From a virus: a DNA stretch of 23,002 nucleotides. The notes beneath the pieces are model-generated. The model was not told the origin of the DNA. It searched no databases and saw nothing but the letters and a program-made list of their open reading frames with translations. How positions within the stretch are numbered: the stretch's first letter is position 1; the number at the start of each line of letters is the position of its first letter. This document shows positions 10,001 to 17,361 of this stretch, piece after piece. The stretch spans positions 1-23,002 of the IMG/VR virus record IMGVR_UViG_3300048113_000511; one strand, written 5' to 3'. A program made the position numbers and the translations under genes.

Positions 10001-13000
10001 ATCTTCTAAAATATTATAGTTAGAATATGTTAACGTAGGAGTCCAGTTGCCTGATTTATTTGGATTTTGAGATGTCTTTTCAACTAATCCTTTTCCTTCT
10101 GTTAGAATAGTATCAATGATGCTATGATATGTATTGAGAGCACTCTCAACTTCTACACAAACAGGAGAAACAGAATCAACTAAAATACTTGGATCTGTAA
10201 TAGCACCTTGATTTCTCATTGCTGCAATCATCAAATCTCTTGCATATTCAAAAGTTTCAACGGTTTCTGTTAATTGTCCAGAAATATAATATAGTTGTTC
10301 TCCATATGGATAATCATTTTTCTGGTAGTATAGTTGTGCTGCAGTAACAATTTTCTCATTACCGCCAAACTTAAGGTGGTATGCATATGCATCAATAATC
10401 AAACCAATATCTCTACCACACTTAGTAGCAAGAGATCCCCAGTTGAGAGTAGGATATTGTGCCTGTGCCCAAGTTAAAGATTGGGAGATAATATCAGCAC
10501 GGTTTGCTACAATAAGATTAGCAGCATCATAAAATGTACCGTTATTAATGCCACTCCAAGAGAACGTAGCTTGATCATTACCAGAGAATGATGTTCCAAC
10601 AGATACTGTTACTCCAGGTGGAATATCAAAAGTATTTCCAGGTGCAACTACACCAGTGCTAGTAGCAATCAAACCATCGGTTCCTGTTCCATTTAGATCA
10701 GTTAAACCATCTGGTACACCGCCACCACCACCACCAATTCCACCAGAGTTTGCTAATGCAGAATTATTGAGAGTTACTTGTGTATCACTATCAATAGAAA
10801 CAATTTTTGTTCCAGAAGAATAAGATCTACCAGAACTTACAAACATACCAACCGCAATATTTGCAGTTGATGTCAATGTCATTTCACGAGATCCTTGAAC
10901 ATAAGAAACACTAACATCAGTATAATCCCAGTTGCGGATTGCTAGTTTTGCTAGTCTAGTTGCATATGAGAAAATATCATTAGATTCTGTTTTATAATTT
11001 TGAATGTAGAGATAATCACTACTAGTATTAAAAATATCAGCGTAATTGATAGTCTTAATATTGCCACCAAATCTGATATCATGCTGATATGCATCCAAGA
11101 TAAATCTTAGATTATTTTCATAATCATCTTGCTTTGTGCTCCAATCCAAAGATGGGTGTGTAGATTTACCATATCCAATAGATTCGTTGATAATAAACTC
11201 TGAATTTCTTTCAATTTGGTTTGCAGCATCAATCCATGTACCACCACGTTGAAAAATATTTCTTACTTTTCTTAGATGTTTTGTATTATATTGATTATCC
11301 TTAAACAGGAACACTTTTCCGTAGAAAGTGACTCCTTTATATGGAGTAGTTTCTCCACCACTACCAGTTAGTTTTGCTCCTGAACCAAGAGGAGGCGCAG
11401 AAAAAACAATTTGATCACCTGAAATTGTATATGAAACTCCAGGTTCTTGTAGTACACCGTCTAAAGTAACGATAAGACCTTTTTCTGATGCTGGTGAAAA
11501 AGGAACACCTAAGTCGTTTAGAATTTGGAAAGATGTTGTTCCCTGTAATCTTCCGTCAGTATCATAGTAACCATCAAAAGGTGCAGAAAGAGTAAACTCA
11601 AATGCACGAACTTCATTGAATAAGAACTCGCTAGTTGCAGCTGAACCAATACCTTTACGAATTCTTTGGTTCTCTACTTTCTGTATAGTCTGTGTTACAA
11701 TTCTAGTTGTATTCTCTACTGTAATTTTATTCTTTGCTGGATCCCAAAGTTGAATGACCGAGAAGTGAGATGCTTTTGGCAACTCAACAGGCATTTCACT
11801 ACTAGCAGTAGCTTCTATATCAACCTGTCCAAATAACTTAAATCCAGCAGGGTGTGTAGTAGACTTAATTAGTTCACGCCACTGATCAATAGGAGTCTTA
11901 GATTTGACAACATAAGAATAGTCTTGATAGAAATCACTATCAATTAGTTTTTGGTTAGATACTCCAAGACGACCTTTGTCTGACTTATAATATCCTAGAT
12001 TATCATAGAAACTAGAAATCTCTTCGTTGAACGTGCTAGCAAATACTTTATGCACTATACCAGATATAGGAGCAAGAACAGATTCAATGACAATATTTTC
12101 GCGTAGAATACCTTGTGTATTTTCTAATTTAAGTAATCTAGATCCAAATCTCCACTCAGATACTTTTGCTCGGAATACTTCTTGTCCAGAAATTTTCTGA
12201 ACTACAGTTTCTCCTTTTCTGAAGTTTCCTGTATAGTTTTTTAAGACTACCGTGTAATTAGAAGAGAATGTGGAGGATACGGTTTTGTCTAAGTGGAACG
12301 CACCACCATTCTGTATAAATGTTACACTTTGTGGTACGCCAATAGTAGAACTATTTGCAAATGCTTCTACATCACTTTCAATAATTTGAATTTTTGGTGC
12401 AGCAGTATATCCACGCCCAGGTTTATCTACAGTAATAGAGAAAATTTCACCATTTCTAACAACAATATTGAATACTGCATCAACTCCATCACCCTCTGTG
12501 ATAATAACTTTTGGATTTACATAATTAGATCCTTTATTATTAATTTTGACACCAGTAATTGCTTGAGATGCAGAATCAAATAATACAGTAGCAGAAGCTC
12601 TATAATCTTGTGTTGGATCAACACCAGTAATTACAGGAACTTTCTTGTAGTTTAAACCAAGGTTGATGATACTGACTTTATCAATCTCACCGATAGCGAA
12701 CTGACCAGTAGCAGTATAAGCAATTGATCCAGATCCATCCCAGAGCGGCACATTAGAAATATCATACACAAAACGATTTGGTGTGACATAATTAATTGTC
12801 TTTATTCCTTGTAGTGGGTCTGTGATTAATTTGAAAAATGCACCATCAGAAGATACAATATTCTTTTTATCAAAATAATAGAAGTTTGTGAAATTAGTTC
12901 CTCTCTTTGTCTGATAGTTATTATCAGCAAGCCTAGATCCAAATCCAAACTTAACATCAATAGATGCACCAGGGTTGCCAGGAAGAATTGTAGACTCTTG

Positions 13001-16000
13001 CTTTTCTACTGTAATTAAGTTATAATTTCTACTTGGACTAATATCAAAATAAGTTCCAGTGAGACTAGAATGGGAAGTATCAAAAATATACTTGTAAAAT
13101 TCTTGTAAATTGATATTTGGATTGGGTACAAATGTAGTGTTGTCTTCAGAGAATTCAAACTTATATTTTACATCTTCAGCAGATCTAACCGATACCAATC
13201 TCTGTGGAGTGCTACTATCAAAAAATCTAGAACTTAAAGCAACTTTGCTTGCATTGGAAGTTAAAGTTCCATAATTATACACAACAATAATTTTTTGAGT
13301 TACTGGATCATATGATTGAATGTATCCAGAGTTATTATTATTGGCAAAGATTTGATAGTTGGCACTAAAGTTATATCTTGCATTATAAAGTAAAACTTCC
13401 TGACCATCAAAGTGATCAACATCTTTAGTTCCTTCTTGAGCTCTTAATACAGTAATATCATTGCTATTAATTGCAGTGACTTTTACAATTTCTTCACCAA
13501 TTTTAAGTTGATCTTCTTCTGCAAATCCTAGAGCACTGTCAACAACTAGTTTAGTAGAACCAGCAGCAAAACCTACATGTCCAACATAGATTGTAAGTCT
13601 TGCAGTAGATTGTGATGCGCCAGATCTTACTAGATCTTCATCTGCAACACCAAGATAATCTCCTTGTGCATATCCACTACCAGCATCTTCAATTTGAATA
13701 CCAGAAACTATGCCAGCATCAGATACAATGAATGTAGCAGTGGCACCAGTGCCAGATCCGCCAGTAAGAGCAACACTAGTGTAAGTGTCAGCAGTGTAAT
13801 CTGCTCCACCATTGAGAATTTCATAACGACCAATACCACTAAAATTAATATTAGTTTTTGCACTAGGTGGTAACAAAAATGCTTCTTGATATAACCTTTT
13901 TCTGAGATAGTATGTCTCAGTCTTGGTTGTATCATCAGGATTGATATCAATTGTTACTTGATCCCCAATTCCCAATCCGTGATTAGAACCAGTCTCAATT
14001 AGAGCTACACTTTGATTAACTTCAAATGGTTCTAACCCATCACTGAGAGATGTTAGTCTTACAACTTTTGTACCAGAAGTATTGAATAGGTCATCTGATT
14101 GTAAGAAGTAATCGTCATTGACAATCCAAGTTCCTGCTGTGACTTTAATAGTTACAACATTTTGACTGCTTGTTCCTTCTAAAACTTCTGCTGTAGCAAT
14201 TGGAGTATTAATACCATCAGTCAGACTTAATGTAGCACCTTTAGTATAAGAACTTCTCTGGTCTAGTAGAACATCAAAAGTTTTAATGCTTGCAGAGAAA
14301 GTTCCTGTATCGTCAAATGTTCCAACTACATTCCTAAGAACAATTATATTGTCACTTTTTACAGTACCAACAATAGAACCAGATGCATTAGATGATGGTT
14401 GATTAAGGGTATCATCTGCAAACAAGTATGCATTTTGAATTGTTGTTAGTTTTACAACCTTATTTTCTTTGGACTCTAAGTACGTTACTGACTTACCTTT
14501 AACAGAAGAAATAATAGCTTCTACTTCAGAACCTTCAGTTCCTCTATTATCAAAATAGACTTGGGAATTAATAGAAAAATTTGCGGATGATCTAAAAATT
14601 TCAACTTCATCTACAGTTCCAGAGTTTACTTCTGCAATAGATGCGACGACACCTTCACCATTTCCCTGCATTCCAGGAATGTAATACTTCTTAGAATTCT
14701 TAGGAATATCATCTTGATTGATATTAGAATTGTAATTGCTATCAACTGGTAGAGAATAGAAGTTCTCTCCTAGAATGTATGGGTATTGCGGTACTTGATT
14801 GCTATCAATAGTAAGGAAATAAGCATAAGTTCCTTTCGGAAAGTCTGGGGTAACTGTAAATCTTCCATTGTTCTCGTCTAACGTTCCGCTCTTATGGGTA
14901 TAAGTGTAGTCGTTATTAAAAGTTCCTAGTTGATATTGTGTAATAGATGGTCCATTGCTGCGACTTCCATTTAAAGAATAACCAGATGTCATTCTTATAA
15001 TAGAAGAAGTGGAATCTAATGGATTTTCGTGACCAAAAGGACCATAGATTGGATTGCCATCATAAGCAAAACCAATAATCGGTGAGTGTGTCTTTGTAGC
15101 AGGTTCTGCTCCAGAATTACTAATGTTGTCATTCAGAGCAACACGAAGAGCTTTTGGATTGGCAACATGACCATAACCATAATCCAGAGCATTATTATAG
15201 TTCTGGAAAATGTAACCATATTCTGTGTCAAGATTAGATTCTAATTTTTCAAATCTATTAAAGTTCCATTCTTTAAGTAGTGGTATACCTGTAGCATCTC
15301 GTCCAACAGGAATGATGTCTACAATGACAGTATTCTGATTATAGAAGTTTCCTTCAGCAATTTTGTCAAATCCAGTAATGTTACCATCAGTGTTGACAAT
15401 TGCTTGATACTCAGCAAATCTACCTCTACCTGCGTTATCTCTAATTCTTACCGTTGGAGGAGAAGAATAAAACTCACCAGCATTATCAATAACAAGGCTA
15501 GTTACTTTTCCGCTAGTAATAATAGCACGAACTTCTGCTCCTCTACCAGATGTAATCGTAATGTCAGGAGTTCTTGGGAAGATATCGTTTGTATCAACAA
15601 TAATTCTTTCAACAACCTGACCAGCAAGAACAGATCTTGCCTTATTTGGAACTTGGTCAACTAGAACAAAGGGTGGTCTTGAATAACCTCTACCCTGGGT
15701 ATTGATCTTGATTTCTTCTAACTCACCAAAACGAATACTTTCATGATCCTTAAAACCGTAGACAGGGACACCATTTAAAAGGATACCAATATCTCTTCTG
15801 GGAGTTTTATAAGTTTCGGTAGTTGTAGTTGCTTCTTTTCTAATAATACGAAGCAGTCTTTGATCTAATAGATTCTGATTGACAGTAGAACCATCTAGAA
15901 TTTTGTAAGATGGATAAGTAGAACTCGTGATATAATAGTATTGTTCGTCTTCAAAAATAGAAGATACGTCAGTAGTAATTTGATTAATAGAAGACTGAAT

Positions 16001-17356
16001 AGATGGTAATGTAGGAACTATAGGTGCTGTTCCTTGATCTAATAACCATCTGGTCTGATTTGTTCCAGTTCTAACAATCTTTGGATCTGAAGTCTCAAAT
16101 CCAGGACTAGAAACTTGAATCTTATCACCAGGACTAGAATATGGTTGGGAGCTTTCTGGTCTGAGGTTGTATACAACACCAAAGGTTAAAAGAGTTACTC
16201 CAGCACCTGTAATAGTGACGGGTTTGTAAACTGCCGTTCCTACTGGATATGCAATAGCACCAGAAGGTTGTCTTTCATCAATAATAAATTGAGTAACAGT
16301 TTTCTCTTCAAATGTAATAGTTTCTGTTCCGATTAGAATAGAACCACTCTTGCCCCATCCTAGGGTAGAAGAAACGTTGATTCTATCATCAGTACTATCT
16401 GTTCCTGATACAGATCTTTCAAGTTTAGTCTTAGTTGAGACTGCAAAAGAACCATTGACAGTTTCTGGTGCCAGTACAATATTAAAGATTTTCTCGTTAT
16501 CTGCTGTACCATCAGCATAAACGTTGTCTACAACAGAATCGGCATAACCATATTCTTCAGTTTCTAATTGTACTACTTTCTTGCCAATCAGATTCTTAAC
16601 ATCACCGCTGACAACTTTACACTTAAGTGCATAAACATTAATCCAGTCAGATTCTGATGCTTTATATGTAAAGTCTCTTGGGTTATAAACTTCAGGTTTA
16701 TTGGTGTGTTCCTTTGCAACGATAGTGTTGAAAATGAACTGAATGGAGCTCTTAGTACCTTTTGCCTTATAGAACTTTTGAATGTTCTTAATAAGAGTTC
16801 TCTTATCAACTTCTCCCTTGAGATACTTTTCAGGGAAAGAACCTAGATACTGATTCTCAAAGTTCTTGACAAATGCATAAAGGAAAAGATTACTTACATT
16901 GAGAACCCTTTGTCCAGAATTGTGTGGTGCTGCATCTGTACTAGAAAAATTACTTGATTCATATAGATCACCAAGAGATGTATTGCCACTAACACCTCTA
17001 GAACATTCTTGGAATTCTGTGTCAGTTCTTGTGGAATAGAAAATGATCTCATCGTCAATACGGATGTATCCGTTTTTCTTTGGAAAAGAACGAGCATCAG
17101 AAACAACAATAGTCGTATCACTATCAGTTACGGTTGTTGCTAGAGTATCATGCTGTGTAAGAATACTTTTCTCATAGAAATCAATGTCAGCATATTTTTG
17201 GATATTGTTAATAATATCCAACGTGCCACCTTGGACTTCCTGTGCTTCATAATACTTTTGTACAAACTTGCTAAAAAGTTCGTATTCGGTACTGATGAAT
17301 TCAGGAAGCTGCGTCTCAATGAGAGTAGAAATTCTCTTAGTCTTTACAGCAGGCAT
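7046..17356 (-). CDS. Giant virion structural protein, gp7-like baseplate wedge component
   Basis: A 3436-residue protein between genes 6 and 8, the place of T4 gene 7 (1032 residues). Residues about 10-300 (LPEFI near 17; EKYLKGEVDKRTLIK at 176-190; AKGTKSSIQFIFN at 198-210) resemble a block late in T4 gp7 (DKRDAVARFF, STKGIEASYKFLF). A second block near residues 1810-1845 (TPIDQW, HPAGFKLFG at 1835) resembles the HPVGF block just downstream in T4. Between and after these are repeated modules: GSGY-type turns at about 555-682, 1174-1236, 1552-1660 and 2864-2950; five IG-E-I-Y modules; three 'LDGVLQ'-type modules near 1965, 2514 and 2624; a YHYH-like segment (GFAYDGNPIYGPFG) near 758; a duplicated domain (2043-2144 and 2277-2384); and a glycine linker near 2205. 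The start lies 5 bases after the gene 6 stop. Structural role is secure; the gp7 link rests on position and remembered T4 sequence. Confidence 0.85.
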   Translation of the reverse strand: MPAVKTKRISTLIETQLPEFISTEYELFSKFVQKYYEAQEVQGGTLDIINNIQKYADIDFYEKSILTQHDTLATTVTDSDTTIVVSDARSFPKKNGYIRIDDEIIFYSTRTDTEFQECSRGVSGNTSLGDLYESSNFSSTDAAPHNSGQRVLNVSNLFLYAFVKNFENQYLGSFPEKYLKGEVDKRTLIKNIQKFYKAKGTKSSIQFIFNTIVAKEHTNKPEVYNPRDFTYKASESDWINVYALKCKVVSGDVKNLIGKKVVQLETEEYGYADSVVDNVYADGTADNEKIFNIVLAPETVNGSFAVSTKTKLERSVSGTDSTDDRINVSSTLGWGKSGSILIGTETITFEEKTVTQFIIDERQPSGAIAYPVGTAVYKPVTITGAGVTLLTFGVVYNLRPESSQPYSSPGDKIQVSSPGFETSDPKIVRTGTNQTRWLLDQGTAPIVPTLPSIQSSINQITTDVSSIFEDEQYYYITSSTYPSYKILDGSTVNQNLLDQRLLRIIRKEATTTTETYKTPRRDIGILLNGVPVYGFKDHESIRFGELEEIKINTQGRGYSRPPFVLVDQVPNKARSVLAGQVVERIIVDTNDIFPRTPDITITSGRGAEVRAIITSGKVTSLVIDNAGEFYSSPPTVRIRDNAGRGRFAEYQAIVNTDGNITGFDKIAEGNFYNQNTVIVDIIPVGRDATGIPLLKEWNFNRFEKLESNLDTEYGYIFQNYNNALDYGYGHVANPKALRVALNDNISNSGAEPATKTHSPIIGFAYDGNPIYGPFGHENPLDSTSSIIRMTSGYSLNGSRSNGPSITQYQLGTFNNDYTYTHKSGTLDENNGRFTVTPDFPKGTYAYFLTIDSNQVPQYPYILGENFYSLPVDSNYNSNINQDDIPKNSKKYYIPGMQGNGEGVVASIAEVNSGTVDEVEIFRSSANFSINSQVYFDNRGTEGSEVEAIISSVKGKSVTYLESKENKVVKLTTIQNAYLFADDTLNQPSSNASGSIVGTVKSDNIIVLRNVVGTFDDTGTFSASIKTFDVLLDQRSSYTKGATLSLTDGINTPIATAEVLEGTSSQNVVTIKVTAGTWIVNDDYFLQSDDLFNTSGTKVVRLTSLSDGLEPFEVNQSVALIETGSNHGLGIGDQVTIDINPDDTTKTETYYLRKRLYQEAFLLPPSAKTNINFSGIGRYEILNGGADYTADTYTSVALTGGSGTGATATFIVSDAGIVSGIQIEDAGSGYAQGDYLGVADEDLVRSGASQSTARLTIYVGHVGFAAGSTKLVVDSALGFAEEDQLKIGEEIVKVTAINSNDITVLRAQEGTKDVDHFDGQEVLLYNARYNFSANYQIFANNNNSGYIQSYDPVTQKIIVVYNYGTLTSNASKVALSSRFFDSSTPQRLVSVRSAEDVKYKFEFSEDNTTFVPNPNINLQEFYKYIFDTSHSSLTGTYFDISPSRNYNLITVEKQESTILPGNPGASIDVKFGFGSRLADNNYQTKRGTNFTNFYYFDKKNIVSSDGAFFKLITDPLQGIKTINYVTPNRFVYDISNVPLWDGSGSIAYTATGQFAIGEIDKVSIINLGLNYKKVPVITGVDPTQDYRASATVLFDSASQAITGVKINNKGSNYVNPKVIITEGDGVDAVFNIVVRNGEIFSITVDKPGRGYTAAPKIQIIESDVEAFANSSTIGVPQSVTFIQNGGAFHLDKTVSSTFSSNYTVVLKNYTGNFRKGETVVQKISGQEVFRAKVSEWRFGSRLLKLENTQGILRENIVIESVLAPISGIVHKVFASTFNEEISSFYDNLGYYKSDKGRLGVSNQKLIDSDFYQDYSYVVKSKTPIDQWRELIKSTTHPAGFKLFGQVDIEATASSEMPVELPKASHFSVIQLWDPAKNKITVENTTRIVTQTIQKVENQRIRKGIGSAATSEFLFNEVRAFEFTLSAPFDGYYDTDGRLQGTTSFQILNDLGVPFSPASEKGLIVTLDGVLQEPGVSYTISGDQIVFSAPPLGSGAKLTGSGGETTPYKGVTFYGKVFLFKDNQYNTKHLRKVRNIFQRGGTWIDAANQIERNSEFIINESIGYGKSTHPSLDWSTKQDDYENNLRFILDAYQHDIRFGGNIKTINYADIFNTSSDYLYIQNYKTESNDIFSYATRLAKLAIRNWDYTDVSVSYVQGSREMTLTSTANIAVGMFVSSGRSYSSGTKIVSIDSDTQVTLNNSALANSGGIGGGGGGVPDGLTDLNGTGTDGLIATSTGVVAPGNTFDIPPGVTVSVGTSFSGNDQATFSWSGINNGTFYDAANLIVANRADIISQSLTWAQAQYPTLNWGSLATKCGRDIGLIIDAYAYHLKFGGNEKIVTAAQLYYQKNDYPYGEQLYYISGQLTETVETFEYARDLMIAAMRNQGAITDPSILVDSVSPVCVEVESALNTYHSIIDTILTEGKGLVEKTSQNPNKSGNWTPTLTYSNYNILEDVLIPAQECSTVISSMDALYDNLNDIVNEESVTRTLPDYIDGETKEFELYWDDNTAVNTEEDEDLFLTINAIIQRPKFTEGYPLEDSYVIDRTVIPNKIKFDVAPIWDQDLGAKSIGEPTAVEKVVGIGVGNYKRLTIDFNLVNGVRNGPFLILDVEDYTVQNIEAEDALYVFLDGVLQRKDYSYTVSGPNITFNVPIKKEMKIDIRYLYGRDVGQVLNIYDYSPDSFFAQGTFAFDSNVLDELLKFAWMGDAVGTAIHVWQQRANGTYNVIGEIINPIRSGNNVLFNIKSHNTVLESGLDYTFAPKGYYNRTFVIADADISNQTLTYNQDDVGRKILRDDNGLWRGTAYGKSFKNSFVSLATGDQIRVEGEEGFRKIKRLPTESTSKDGRDREQLSDDIFGVVSVEPYTGITRGEGLSVVATIENGSITSLTWNQRSYEPLTQPTAYQYYTPPVLKFVPENGQGGGARANVLVQKGQVISVDLIDGGSGYTEAPKVIVSRRFDVLADRDIGVSLINIGINPYVESGGLTATSVISEIDESGVSSVTGISSVQVQVAGDAEIVVEREFDLKEVEVFSIGGALDPQRDYVEFFSTEETSADDVKVLDVYAGGTVVSAELQDIITTNSISTVSRAITATVQVEIPNNAISNINYFETAAYLDLDFNIGDSIAYIADTTKFDKQGLLLIGNEIIYYNRKLSDRFLNILRNRKGTTEQNWVAGTYLRQIPELVSVASVGVVTIESESDVSMASGGARSVAFERNTQREFASPADFSITREAYEIVVTPPPGGVVDRYEESAFINDPLLQRNGNEVDLIDIDNEFFVALRSGAPDVPIRNSSADEQQYVGNYAITNVGHTLSHYNNIFDDGVNNVSGVTLQEFSFYFADLTVGDFSERSKSSFSKSGTRFNLMPPSIQNPVTISTSTSSLTGTINVQNTTGFPSAGYAFTSNGSVFQYTGKTVTSFTGVTLTRGPNSINTTQEIIPFTIS
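10205..10528 (-). repeat. Second copy of a duplicated domain in the giant protein
   Basis: Encodes residues 2277-2384, starting DAANLIVANR. It aligns without gaps for about 73 residues to the copy at 10925-11230, sharing DAAN, P-x-L-x-W, IDAY, FGGN-x-K and a DY pair. The DNA has diverged, so the duplication is visible only at protein level. Confidence 0.75.
10925..11230 (-). repeat. First copy of a duplicated domain in the giant protein
   Basis: Encodes residues 2043-2144, starting DAANQIERNS and containing HPSLDW, LDAYQHDIRFGGN and a closing AIRNWD. The second copy is 234 residues further on. A Gly-rich linker (GGIGGGGGG, near 10715-10745) separates them. The segment looks mainly helical, unlike the beta-rich modules around it. 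Confidence 0.75.
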
Positions 17357-17361
17357 TTACT

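Noticed and set aside
10715-10745. Simple repeat of CCA/CCG triplets as a microsatellite or mobile-element scar
   Set aside because: It simply encodes the glycine linker of the giant protein and is only about 30 bases long.
16588-16809. Minus-strand small frames inside the giant gene (also 7837-8070, 13708-13950, 16894-17121)
   Set aside because: They are out-of-frame within the 3436-residue gene and show no ribosome site, promoter or recognisable motif.
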